A stretch of 64,000 bases of DNA from Acanthosepion lycidas (taxonomy: Eukaryota > Mollusca > Cephalopoda > Sepiida > Sepiidae), in assembly GCA_963932145.1 (NCBI GenBank), contig OZ010595.1, forward strand, positions 92,898,617 through 92,962,616. The letters run 5' to 3'. Under the pieces are notes generated by a model. The model was given only the letters and a program-made list of their open reading frames with translations, searched no databases and was not told the DNA's origin. Positions 43,504 to 53,556 of this stretch are shown here, one piece after another. The translations under genes were made by a program, and so were the position numbers. Numbering within the stretch: position 1 is the first letter of the stretch; every line of letters begins with the position of its first letter.

Positions 43504-43944
43504 TTGTATCATGGTCACTATTTACATTATTCAGACTATTGTCCTCATCTTTGTTGCCATATTTATTACAATGTTTCAGCTGTTGTATGCTCTGGCCTTC
43601 TTCAGGTGGTTGGAATGTCAAACTGAACCCTTTATTTTGCTTACTGGGGTAGACTGTTCTAGTTCCACGTGCCATGTTTGATGGATGTCAGTTACCAGTT
43701 ATCTCCTGTTAATTCTCTTCTTCAAGTTCTCCACTGCCTTAACCGGGTATTGAACTCACACTCTTTGGGTCCTGTCACAGGATCTAACTAATGCTTTTAT
43801 CCACCACCTGAAGAAGGCCAGAGTATACAATTGCAGAAACAGTGTAATAAATATGGCAACAAAGATGAGGACAACGGTCTGAATATTGTAAATAGTGTAC
43901 ATAATACCTCATTTCAGAAATATAGACAGATATTGTATCATGGT
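43504..43944. mobile_element. S1 fold-back insertion in mariner, 12-bp TSD
   Basis: TTGTATCATGGT at 43504-43515 and 43933-43944 bounds a 417-bp insert. The left arm (43516-43801, minus) is an almost full S1 from AAAAGCATTAGTTAGATCC through box B, body, CTGAAGAAGGCC and tail. The right arm (43802-43932, plus) starts at the hammerhead-like core (ACCTGAAGAAGGCCAGAG) and runs to the tail ATATAGACAGAT. Same layout and same 3' end as at 24.7 and 32.9 kb, so these are one kind of event. Confidence 0.92.
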
Positions 43945-45001
43945 ATTATTAAATACTTGGAGAAAAAGGGTTTAGTCCTCAAGGACATTCATGATGATAT
44001 GATTGCTACATTAGGAGATGAGGCTCCAGCTTTATCAACAATGCAAAAGTGGTCAGCTGAATTTAGAAGGAGAAGGGAGGGTCTTGAAGATGATCCAAGG
44101 TCTGGATATCCTGCGACTGCCACCACTGAAGAAAACATTGATTATGTTCACTATATGTTGATGGATGACAGGTAATTGACTATAAATTAAATAACCAATG
44201 TTGTTAGCATATTCTATGAGAGAGTTGAGAATATTCTACACAATGAACTTTGCATGACAAAGGTTTATGTTCAGTTGGTGCCATGTCTTCTTAAACCTGA
44301 TTAGAAGTGCACCAGGCTGATCCCATCAAAGGAAAATCTGATATTGTTTGAGGCAGATCCAGCTGGATTCCTTGAATGATTCCTAACTAAGGATGAGTGT
44401 TGGGTACATCACTTTTAGCCAGAGACAATTCATGCAATAAAAATATTCCTCCTCATCTGATCCAAAGAAGGCCAAATTTGTTTCATTTGCAAAGAAGGTG
44501 ATGGTCACAGTTTTTGGGGATACAAAAGCATTGTGATTACTGACTATCTTCAAAAGGGCCAAACCATCAATGGAGAGTACTATGCCAACTTGTTGAGCCA
44601 GTTATGAAAGGCTATTAAGATTAAACACCCAGGAAAACTATGAAAGGAATTTTATTTTATTAGGACAATGTTCCTTGGTTTCAATGGCTGCTGTACATGA
44701 CTGTGTCTTTGAACTGGTTGATCACCCTCCCTATTCTCCTGATTTGGTCCCCAACTATTATCTGTTCCTCTATATGAAAAAAAACACTTGGCTGGGAATC
44801 ATCATTGCAGTGATGATGACATCATATCTTCTGTTGATGACTTTTTGGATCAACAGGAATAAAGCCTTTTCATGAATAGGATCCAAGTACTGCAACATTG
44901 ATAGAAGAAGTATGGAGAGTGCAAGGGTAGAGAGACAATGTTAAAAAATAAACCTCATTTTAGCACATTCTGCTTCATGAACTTTTAACTTGATCCTCAT
45001 A

Positions 45002-45780
45002 CTTCAAATGCTTTATGATTTGCAATTTATAAAATGTCTCTTATACTGGAGGTGGGGGTCTGCTAAGATTAGCTTAGTATAGCACAAGGCCAAAGAAAAG
45101 GTGCACTTTTATATTTCAATTTTATATTTCAATTTTACTTACATAATCATTCCAGTTGACAAAGTACATAATTTTATGAAAGTTAATTTTTTAAGTTTTT
45201 AAATTAAACTTTGGTCATCCACTTAGCTTCATTATTTACATTTAAATTTTCATTGTTTGATGAACAAGTTAATTATTTGCTTTTGTTTGTTTAATGGTAT
45301 ATCAACATCCTTATGGGTCATTTAATGCCAAAATTTAATTGTCTTGGGAGCTTTGAAGTAATAAAAAATATGATGTATATTATTCTGCTTTTACAATTGA
45401 AAACATGGTAGATGATACTCAGCTTTTATGCATATATATGTTTGTGTAGACCTGATTACTAGATACGATGATATGTGTGTTTTATGTTGTATTATTGAAG
45501 CTATGTTTTAGAATACAGTTTGATTTCTTTAAGAAATTGTCGGGTATTATATGAATTAATGTCATAAAAGAATTCTTTCATGTTGGTTGATTTTGTTTAG
45601 TGGCATATCAACATCTTTGAGTTATTTAATGCCAAAATTGAAATAGTTTGAACATAATTTTATGCCTTCAATAACAGATAAAATGTATTACTGGTTATAT
45701 TGTTATAAAAAATGTACTGTTGGTATTTTTACTACAAAAATGTATCCCTACACTTTCATAGTGATTTGTTTTTGTTCAGA
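45002..45780. other. No gene recognised
   Basis: AT-rich. 'tagcacaaggcc' near 45077 resembles an inverted SINE 3' part. A direct pair 'ttgtttagtggcatatcaacatc' / 'tgtttaatggtatatcaacatc' lies at 45593 and 45288. Confidence 0.5.
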
Positions 45781-45784
45781 GGTT

Positions 45785-45925
45785 CACTGTTTGTCCATAG
45801 CTGGGACCGTGGGTCAGTGTGGACCTGGGACAACAGCAATTAAGAGGTGGTTCCTCAAAAGCTCCAATCTCCTGATCAGAGGCCTTGCTGCTGGATGTAG
45901 TTTATCATCATACCCAGGAGTTAAT
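45785..45925. repeat. Unclassified dispersed repeat X2, copy 2
   Basis: Inverted copy of 4378-4545 (GTCCACACTGACCCACGG.., AGGAACCACCTCTTAATTGC, GATGATAAACTACATCCAG on the complement). Confidence 0.7.
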
Positions 45926-46429
45926 TATTTGCTATAGATAATCAAATATTTGAATAGCAACAAGAATTATCTTAAATGATAAAGGCATCAAAGTTTCTTC
46001 TCTTTTATTTTCATTAATGTTTCCTCTTTTGATATTGATAACGTTTAATTAGAACCACAACATTTAGAGCCCTGTGAGTAATTAGACAGAGTCACAATTA
46101 ATATACTAAATAATTATGTAATAGTTGGTTGCTCATATCTGAGAATGTCTGTCTTCTAGGGTGGCTAGCTAATCCCTGTTGCAGATGCCAGCTTAGGCAA
46201 TTTGTGATTGTTCAACACCCATGGAGCCCACCTGTGTTTTATACTGAAACTATTCTGAGTTGACTTTAGATACAGTTTCTGGGAGAGAGCATATTATCTG
46301 GCATGATCAACAGTCTGAACAAGACAAGTATGCTCAAACTCCAGGTCACAACAAATTGCAATTTCATGCTATCTCAGCTTAATTTCACTCACAAGGCTTG
46401 GGTCATCCTGTGGTATGGTTTTCAGGCAC

Positions 46430-46575
46430 TTTCCAAAAGTGTTGCATGCTGGGATTGCCTTTATAGGGTGATATAAAAAAAATCACCTTTCTGAGAAATC
46501 GATCACGTGAGATTTGAACCTGGGTATCATAGTCAGAAAGCGAATGTTCTAACCTCTCGGCCATGTGCCCAATAA
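46430..46575 (-). mobile_element. tRNA-derived SINE S2, copy 2
   Basis: On the minus strand: GGCACATGGCCGAGAGGTTAG (box A of Leu/Ser type), 34 bp later GGTTCAAATCTC (box B), then CAGAAAGGTGATTTTTTT, which may end pol III transcription. The tRNA-like part does not form a full cloverleaf, so it is a SINE rather than a tRNA gene. Confidence 0.85.
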
Positions 46576-47135
46576 TATACTAGATAAAGTTCTAACATAA
46601 TGATAAAATTTAAAACTGCAATTTATTTACTTTTTACAAAACTTTTTTTGTATTTTCTGCACATTTATCTTTCCATAGTAAACAGTTTTATTTTTTTAAA
46701 TGTTTATCAAAATTGACACATCTTTGCTATGAAGAAAGTCATTGTTCAGCATTCCTCATAGACAAAGAAATATAAATCCTATTGCCTTAGAAAAACTGGC
46801 ATATGGTAAAACTTTTGAGCTCTAGCCACTTCAATTATCTCTTTGGTTAAATTGGATGATTTTACAATCATATGTCAACTTTTAAGGATTGAACTCAATA
46901 TAAGTTATAATGGTCAACCAGATGAGCTATGCTAACCCTAAATGCCAAAGTGCCTTATCTCTTTGGAATCACTTGGTATAGAATTTTATAGACAAGCTGG
47001 TATTTTTCAGCTACCTAACTACAACCTGTTACTAAGTCTTGAACTTTTCTCATTTTAAGGGCAACAAAGCTGAAGATTTTGAATCAAATTAACAGTAACT
47101 GAACAGACATTACTGTGAATACTAAGTAATTAACC
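46576..47135. other. No gene recognised
   Basis: Nothing identifiable. Confidence 0.5.
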
Positions 47136-47139
47136 GACA

Positions 47140-47495
47140 GAGGAAGAGAAAAATAGTTCCACAGAAAGGATACTAAGAAATACTATGGATGGAGCAATGA
47201 ATAAGTTTTCTGGAAAATGGAAGCACAGAGGACAGTTATATTCAGATTCACAAAGAGACAGCAGAAATTACTTGGACACGTAAAGAGAAAGGAAGTCTTG
47301 GAGAATTTGATATTCACAGGGCATATTGAAAGAAAAAGGGATATGGGAAGGCAGAAGGCCATTTACCTGATGGATGATGGGATGAGGGTGAAAGATTTGA
47401 CAAAGGGACAAAAATTGCTAAAATCTACAAGAGGTTGAAGGTTGTGGAGATACATGACCGCCCATGTCCTGAAGGAAGAACAGTTATTAGATAAA
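47140..47495 (+). pseudogene. LINE-A C-terminal fragment
   Basis: MEAQRTVIFRFTKRQQKLLG, HVKRKEVLENLIFTGHIERK and QKAIYLMDDGM, then 'ggttgtggagatacatgaccgcccatgtcctgaagg'. A 73-codon open stretch remains. Confidence 0.85.
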
Positions 47496-47499
47496 AATT

Positions 47500-48535
47500 C
47501 TCTTTTTTTCCTTTTCTAATAAATCTGCAAATTTTTAATCTTATTCTTAGATTTTATTTTTTGGCAGTAATTTCGTAGTACTGCTGTTTTGATAGATATA
47601 TGCTGATCCTCTTCTGTTTGGATTTTTTGACATGCTTCTGGAATTGTTAAAGTTTTATGACTTAAATGGTAATCAAAGGTTATAATTCCATAGGTCAAAA
47701 GTCAGTCTCACAAGCCGAATGTCAGGAAACACAAATCTATCTCTTCACCAACAAAGAGCTAAAACCTGTCTGGCAGTCCAAAGTAGAATCCTTTTATTGG
47801 GGCAAGAAAGGTTGTCATTGGTCATGACTATAGGGAAGTGCAAACAATTACTATATTTTGAAGTTGATTAAAGTGAATATGATCTTGATATAGATTTTCC
47901 TTTTTGAAAGATAGTGCAAAGAATATAAATTCTTTTCCAAGGTAAGACTTAGTTTTCCCCTTCTTCTTATTTTTATTATGATACATTCCTTAGTAATTAA
48001 GTTTCTGATTTGATATTTTATTTTTGGGAACCGTGATTCATTCAATAACATTGATATTTGAGCAAATCATGGATCTTTGACTCAGGGGTTATCCTACAGC
48101 TGGCATCACTGAAAGTCACCAAGTGCAAATTCTATTCTGGTATCATCTAAAGTGAGTCCAAGATATACTGCAATTTTACAGTTTGTAAGAACATGGAAGA
48201 ATATTACAGCCAAAACACTGTCGGAATGAAAAAATATACAATGAAAATGCTCGTCTGAATAAAACAATGAAAATATTTCAGAGCTTCATAAAACATGTTG
48301 GCAAATACTTTGTTTCATTAAGAAACACATAAAGTGACTGACTAGAAGCCATAAAATAATAAAATCAATTGTATTTATTGTTTCCTAATCAAATGGGAAT
48401 TATCTCTGGACATGTTTGACAGTGTTTCTCATAACATTCATGTTACTAAGAATTGCTTTTGGACTGTTTTATTTATTTTTGGCTTTTTTTCATTATTCTT
48501 GTTTCAGACTAGGAGCCATGTATGTAGGCATCAAC
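47500..48535. other. No gene recognised
   Basis: About 1 kb of AT-rich DNA. Minus-strand frames of 60-66 codons show no domain. Confidence 0.5.
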
Positions 48536-48540
48536 TTGGG

Positions 48541-48690
48541 CACCTCGACGTGGCGTAATGGTTAGAAAGCTTGTCTTACTAGATCAATTATGACTGACTA
48601 GTGAGTTTGATACTCGCTGGGTGCCCCATACTTTCGGCCTTGTGCCACATCTAAACCGGGCTTAGAAAATCACTATGTAAGCATCAACTT
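48541..48690 (+). mobile_element. tRNA-derived SINE S3
   Basis: ACGTGGCGTAATGGTTAGAAAG (box A) and GAGTTTGATACTCGCTGG (box B), then GGCCTTGTGCCACATCTAAA and a short tail. Related 3' ends occur at 13.56 kb, 20.3 kb and within 62.34 kb. Confidence 0.8.
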
Positions 48691-48884
48691 ACTTATTGAC
48701 ATAAGTCAGAATTTACCAGTTCCACTGTATCTCCTTTAGTTATTATTTAGTTATCTCTCAATTATCTGTTCTTGTAACTCATCGTGTATTATTTTAATGG
48801 ATGCTAAATGGCATTATTTGGGAAAAAAATATGTAAAATCTTCATGATAAACTTTTGTTTTAGTTTCTTTTACATCTTCAGCTC

Positions 48885-49253
48885 ATGTATCTGTGTGTAT
48901 GTGTGTATGCGTGTATGCATATATGAATATCTATATGCATATATGTATGTGTACATGTGCATGAATTTATGTTTGTATATATATGTGTGTGTGCACATAT
49001 GTATGTATATGCATGTGCAGGTACATGCCTATATATATGTGCATGTATATGCATGTGTGTGCATATATTAGGCACATGCATGTGTATATGTATGGGCATG
49101 TATGTATATATGTATGTGTATATGCATATATATGTGTGCATATGTATGTGTTTGTGTCAGTATATGTATGTTTGTGTATATATATATATGTGCATGTGTG
49201 TATATGTATCTGTATGTATATGTATGCAAATATATGTATATGTGTATGTGCGT

Positions 49254-49298
<45 letters not shown>

Positions 49299-49435
49299 GT
49301 ATGTATGTATGTGCATATTATAGATATGCGAATGTATATATTATGTGTATGCATGTATATATATATTATGTGCATGCATTTGTATATATTATGTGTATGG
49401 ATGTGTGCATATTATGTGTACGTGTGTGTAATATA
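48885..49435. repeat. TG/TA-rich imperfect minisatellite, about 550 bp
   Basis: Purine-pyrimidine alternating TATG, TGTA, TGCA and TATA units with a (TA)n core at 49256-49295. Frames of up to 159 codons on both strands (Tyr/Met/Cys/Val or His/Thr/Ile) are artefacts. Confidence 0.92.
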
Positions 49436-49618
49436 AAATGTGAATACATTATAAATCATGAAACGACACAAGAATTGCTTTCGAAATTAAAAATATTTTG
49501 ATTTTGATGAATGAAAGCATTTAATAAGAATTTGAAAGTTTACTGCATTTCTCCTGACACTCTAACTCTATCACTTTATTTTCTCTCACCTCAACATCTC
49601 TTTCTCTTTCTGTATATA
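49436..49618. other. No gene recognised
   Basis: Short AT-rich spacer. Confidence 0.5.
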
Positions 49619-49645
49619 CAGGGTGCAATGGATAAAGACTTGATC
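49619..49645. mobile_element. Solo mariner-like terminal repeat
   Basis: CAGGGTGCAATGGATAAAGA matches the ends of the elements at 50435-51301 and 57.3-58.1 kb (GGGTGCGATGGATAAA). No partner end follows. Confidence 0.65.
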
Positions 49646-49692
49646 ATCTTCCAGTAATATTTTGATGGATTTATCAATCAATATAATATATA

Positions 49693-50017
49693 GAATTTAG
49701 AAGGGGAAGGGAGGGTCTTGAAGATGATCCAAGGTCTGGATATCCTGCGACTGCCACCACTGAAGAAAACATTGATTATGTTCACTATATGTTGATGGAT
49801 GACAGGCAATTGACTATAAATTAAATAACCAATGTTGTTAGCATATTCTATGAGAGAGTTGAGAATATTCTACACAATGAACTTTGCATGACAAAGGTTT
49901 ATGTTCAGTTGGTGCCATGTCTTCTGAAACCTGATCAGAAGTGCACCAGGCTGATCCCATCAAAGGAAAATCTGATATTGTTTGAGGCAGATCCAGCTGG
50001 ATTCCTTGAATGATTCC
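49693..50017 (+). pseudogene. mariner fragment, close copy of the 44-kb mariner
   Basis: About 325 bp matching 44058-44380 with only four differences that I can count. It covers EFRR(G)REGLEDD through FEADPAGFLE. It shares a stop (AAT TAA ATA) with the 44-kb element but has CAA and CAG where the 44-kb copy has TAA and TAG. Both edges are abrupt and without terminal repeats. Confidence 0.9.
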
Positions 50018-50062
50018 TTCATCAATATATATATTATATCAATTAATATATATATTGATGAA
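50017..50062. repeat. TA-rich palindrome
   Basis: CTTCATCAATATATATAT / ATATATATATTGATGAAG around TATATCAATTA, immediately at the right edge of the mariner fragment. Confidence 0.9.
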
Positions 50063-50314
50063 GGGAAAGTAGAAAATATATTGATTGATTCTTACAACCT
50101 GATGCCCTAAAAGTTCTAAATAAGAAAGTATTTTACATCTTGGATTCAGATTTTATATTGCTCTGTTCAAACAAATGTACAAATAGGCAGACAGACACTC
50201 TCTTGAATCTGGACATTGGGAGGTGATGAGGTAATGTAATTTAATTTGATTTATGATTCCTACTTATTCTTAGAGATCCCAAAATATTTTCCTTATACAC
50301 AGTTTTGTCTTTCT

Positions 50315-50434
50315 TTCATTCTAACAAAAGAATCTTTCCTTCATTCTAACCAAAGAATCTTTCCTGCTTGGCAAAATGTGTTGTTAATAAATTTCCACTT
50401 TGTCTCATCATCTTCACACACACACACACACACA
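50315..50434. repeat. Flank shared with the 57-kb element, plus (CA)n
   Basis: CATTCTAACMAAAGAATCTTTCC occurs twice, then GGCAAAATGTGTTGTTAATAAA and (CA)n at 50414-50434. The same non-element sequence precedes the second copy at 57236-57292. Confidence 0.8.
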
Positions 50435-51301
50435 CTGGGTGCGATGGATAAATTATCGTCTAAATGATGCAGAAATGAAAATAACACTGCCATCTCATTT
50501 TAATAGATATATTTATCAAAATTACACAAAAATATCTTGAAATACTAAAAAATAAATTTATTCAATAAAATCACCATTGACTTCAACCATGATCTCCAGA
50601 CAACTTTGGAAACTTCTGCATCTCTTCTGAACGGTCTCCATGTTTAAGTTGGTGAATGCTGCCATAATCCTTGCCTTCCGTTCATCTTTGGTGTTACAAG
50701 GAGTTTTGTTGGTCTCTTGCTGAACTGTGCCCCACACATAATAATCAAGGGGGTTGCAGTCTGGGGATTTAGGTGGCAAGATCTAAGGGGGGATGTGGTT
50801 ACAGAAATTATCTGTCAGCCATGACTGGGTTCTCCTGGTGTAGAGTTCTGTTGCAAGACATAAGGGTCTTCTATCCTCTTGACCCAGGGAAGCACTACTT
50901 CCTCAAGGCACTTGATGTAGGCCTCCTTGTTGAGTCGAAGGACTTCTCAGATTTCAGGGGTTCTTTTTGTATCAGAATGACCAGAGAGTTTTCTGAGCTG
51001 TTGTACATTCATAATCACCATTAGACTCATCCAACTCTTTCTGAATCCTCTACACAGTCCTGTGATTGACACCAAAACACTGTGAAATGTTTGTATTGGG
51101 GATTCCAGTGTGAATGCCAAGCAGTACAGCATGTTGTTTCCAAATTTCTGGCAGAGGGAATTGTGTCATGGTGCTCGTTTTCTTACTGATGGTGCCCAAC
51201 TGATCCTACTATACTGTTCCATTGACAAAATCAAAAACAAACAACACTCATATGCAAAATTAAAAATATAAGATGGCAACAATTTACGCATTGCACCCTA
51301 T
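50435..51301 (-). pseudogene. Internally deleted mariner-like element, copy 1
   Basis: Terminal repeats TGGGTGCGATGGATAAATTA (left) and, inverted, TAGGGTGCAATGCGTAAATTG (right). Minus strand: LPEIWKQHAVLLGIHTGIPN (about 51165-51110), HRTVYRIQKELDES (HTH, 51070-51025), EAYIKCLEEVVLPWVKRIED, then PPKSPDCNPLDYYVWGTVQQ (50775-50715) and RSFQSCLEIMVEVNGDFIE. SPDCNPLDYYVW holds the last catalytic D of an IS630/Tc1/mariner transposase. About 400 bp of the middle is missing compared with a usual 1.3-kb element. Confidence 0.85.
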
Positions 51302-51570
51302 ATGTATATATATCATTATGGAACTTCATATAATTTTATTCTAGAATCAACACTAAAGTTTATATTTTAGAGGTACTCTGAATGAGGAACCAGTACTTTC
51401 AGAAAGTGTGAAAATGAAAAAGAAATAAAGTGAAATTGATAATGGTTCTTGATCAAACTTGCGTGCATTCGAGCAATGATTATGTATTCTATGAAAAATA
51501 CACTTTCTCCTTCTTGGTCATGTGATAGTGTGATGATGTCATTGGATACTATCCAGACATTAAAGCAACC

Positions 51571-51783
51571 TTGAACTCTCTGAGATTTGACAGAAAAAGG
51601 GAAACGGTCAGTGACTTCTTTTTGCCCACACATGTCATGGGTCACATGCCAAAATGGAAGCGTAAAAATAAAGACCGCCACCAAGTCAGTTCCTCTTCAG
51701 AATTCAAACTGAATGGATGTCCAACTAAACTTGCTATGATCTGCTATAAATTTGGATGTGCAGAATTGATAGAAATCTATTAA
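51571..51783 (+). CDS. Unrecognised 70-codon frame, basic
   Basis: Contains DFFLPTHVMGHMPKWKRKNK and ends ICYKFGCAELIEIY. Rich in Lys/Arg, with no domain I can name. A 105-codon frame overlaps it on the minus strand (51367-51684). The sequence downstream (51840-52075) is AAG-rich. It could be a piece of an unknown element or an exon; evidence is weak. Confidence 0.2.
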   Translation: MNSLRFDRKRETVSDFFLPTHVMGHMPKWKRKNKDRHQVSSSSEFKLNGCPTKLAMICYKFGCAELIEIY

Positions 51784-51839
51784 GGTTTCTGAGCTGAAAA
51801 GATTTAGTAAAATGTTGATTCAAAGAAAACAAAGTCCGG

Positions 51840-52075
51840 CTTGCTAAAACAAGTGATACAATGAAACAAAGAAGGATACATTATCCTAAGAGCCAAGGAA
51901 AAGAAAAGATTCAACTTATTCTTCACTCAACCCCTGGACAAGATGAAAAAGAAAAAGAAAGAAAGTGAACCAAAAAGAAATCGATTTCACAGATAAACTT
52001 TCTACCCAGCAAGGAAAAGATAAAAGATAAAAAGAAATATAAAAGAAAGGAGAAACACATGAGACACTAAAAGGA
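51840..52075 (+). repeat. Purine-rich stretch
   Basis: AAAGAAGGATAC, AAAAAGAAAAAGAAAGAAAG and similar runs; mostly A and G on the plus strand. Confidence 0.7.
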
Positions 52076-52359
52076 AGTCCTTTGTTTCTTTGCCTCTTTT
52101 ATCTTTGCTCATTTTGCCTTTTTGTCATTTTTATATCATGCAAGTTTGGCACAAGGTTGTTTTTCAATATAATCTTTACCTTTCTGAAAAGAATATTTAT
52201 TTTTGTGCGTTTCGTTTTGCCCCCTCTTTCATCTTTTAATAAACCCCAACATATTTAATCCCAATTTGTATATTTTAATAATAAAATGGTTATTTGTTAT
52301 TCCTATATCTTTTCTTCTATTGTTTGTCACCTACTGTGTTTGTTCGTTAATTGATTTAG

Positions 52360-52461
52360 CTCGGCCATGTTTGATCAATCAGGAAAGGACCATTGAGAAA
52401 AGAATTTGTGATTTTATATTATATGTTACTATGCCTGCCACTGCTACCATAAAAGAGAGTG
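52360..52461 (+). CDS. Candidate internal host exon, 102 nt
   Basis: An acceptor (TTAATTGATTTAG, ends 52359) and a donor (GTG/GTAAGTAA, GT at 52462-52463) frame exactly 102 nt. The phase-1 reading is open and protein-like: RPCLINQERTIEKRICDF, ILYVTMPATATIKES, then the first base of a Gly codon. Both ends are phase 1. I do not recognise the protein. Splicing to 55068-55101 would keep the frame (see that entry). The open frame also extends upstream of the acceptor, which weakens the exon call slightly. Confidence 0.4.
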
Positions 52462-52470
52462 GTAAGTAAA

Positions 52471-52541
<71 letters not shown>
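52471..52541. repeat. (AAT)n-(TA)n microsatellite
   Basis: (AAT)10 followed by about 40 bp of TA. Confidence 0.97.
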
Positions 52542-52544
<3 letters not shown>

Positions 52545-52649
52545 TAGATGTAAATCTTTTTTCATTCAGTTTTTCTAATCTTCATATAATTGAAACATAT
52601 ATAAAAAAGTATTGCTACACAAACATGTACCTTTTTCTTTCTCTGTATC

Positions 52650-52691
<42 letters not shown>
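52650..52691. repeat. (TA)n-(GT)n microsatellite
   Basis: TA run passing into GT. Confidence 0.95.
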
Positions 52692-52958
52692 CATGTTTGT
52701 TGTCAAAAGTTTGCTGTTTTTAATGCTGACAATATCACACATAAACCATATGTTGATATAGATATTGTTTAGGTATGATACTCACAATCTCTAAACAGTG
52801 TTGATGCCAATGGCTACACTCTCTCTCTATTTATATATATTTATATATATGTGTGTGTGTGGTAATGATATATAAATTTTTATATATCAAGAATAATTTT
52901 TGTGGGAAAGATGCATGACAAAGCAGAAAAAATTTTTGTTTGATGTATTTTGTCTTTC

Positions 52959-53133
52959 TGACTTCATTGGACTAAATTCGTTTACTTTAGCTCAACTACT
53001 CATGTTCATAAATGCCGGGAATTCTAAATTTTGAATTAAAATGAAAAATAATTAAAAATTTAGAATTTCCAGCAATTCTTATTGATGCACAGGTTTTATT
53101 TGCACCAACATAAACAAATTTAGTCCAATGAAG

Positions 53134-53136
<3 letters not shown>
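52959..53136. mobile_element. Fold-back repeat, about 178 bp
   Basis: TGACTTCATTGGACTAAATT (52959) is inverted at 53117-53136. Inner GGAATTCTAAATTTT / AAAATTTAGAATTTCC pair around 53018-53070. A long (TA)n follows, then further copies of the arm tip (53178-53201). Confidence 0.8.
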
Positions 53137-53179
<43 letters not shown>

Positions 53180-53195
53180 CTTCATGACTTCATTG

Positions 53196-53242
<47 letters not shown>
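53137..53242. repeat. Two (TA)n tracts around a short arm copy
   Basis: 53137-53176 and 53202-53242 are TA. Between them is TGACTTCATGACTTCATTGGAC. Confidence 0.95.
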
Positions 53243-53246
<4 letters not shown>

Positions 53247-53257
53247 TATGTATGTAA

Positions 53258-53460
53258 GAAATATAGTTGTAAGGTATGCTATATCTATTGGATAAAGTGC
53301 TCAAAATCAGAGATAGAGTGTATGTGCATATAAAAGTGAACATTGAAGTCAATATTCATGAGGCAACAGACTGTTTCATGCTAAACACAATCATCATTGC
53401 ATTTAGCATGAAATGATCTGTCACTACTGAGTGTTGATTTCAGTGTTCACTTTTATATAT
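53258..53460. mobile_element. Repeat X3, copy 3: fold-back with hammerhead-like arms
   Basis: The left arm GTGAACATTGAAGTCAATATT...GACTGTTTCATGCTAAA is repeated inverted as TTTAGCATGAAATGATCTGT...TTGATTTCAGTGTTCAC. On the minus strand 53396-53362 reads UGAUGA..UUUAGCAUGAAACAGUC/UGUUGCC: GAAAC and a GUC cleavage triplet are present, but C3 is A. TA tracts lie on both sides. Confidence 0.75.
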
Positions 53461-53516
53461 AAGAAAATATATATATATTGAAAAATTGTAAGAAAACATG
53501 GGAAACTGAATTAGAA

Positions 53517-53519
<3 letters not shown>

Positions 53520-53552
<33 letters not shown>
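53520..53552. repeat. (TA)n microsatellite
   Basis: TA tract into which a MITE inserted. Confidence 0.95.

Positions 53553-53556
<4 letters not shown>

Larger units (their letters stand above)
43251..44999 (+). pseudogene. Full-length dead mariner with nested insertion
   Basis: TA duplications at 43249-43250 and 45000-45001 flank it. The ends are CAAGGGTAGGCTGAAAACTTT and, inverted, TGAGGATCAAGTTAAAAGTT. Coding blocks in order: KGLVLKDIHDDMIATLGDEA and STMQKWSAEFRRRREGLEDD (HTH, 43960-44100), TKDECWVHHF (first D, about 44390), IVITDYLQKGQTINGEYYAN (44535-44590), DNVPWFQW (second D, 44663), HPPYSPDLVPNYYLF (third D, 44725-44770). The DD34D layout is complete, but stops at 44173 and others kill it. 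A 417-bp S1 fold-back sits in its 5' part. Without this and the 117-bp duplication the length is about 1.2 kb, normal for mariner. Confidence 0.92.

Noticed and set aside
43831..44175. 114-codon mariner protein starting at ATG 43831
   Set aside because: Its first 38 codons lie in the inserted S1 fold-back. The start is artefactual and the true transposase frame begins upstream and is broken.
46430..46575. Functional tRNA gene
   Set aside because: Boxes A and B match, but the acceptor and anticodon stems do not form and a second diverged copy exists at 15.15 kb. It is a tRNA-derived SINE.
48808..49436. 159-codon and other Tyr/Cys/Val or His/Thr-rich frames on both strands
   Set aside because: They are translations of a TATG/TGTA minisatellite; both strands are open over the same span.
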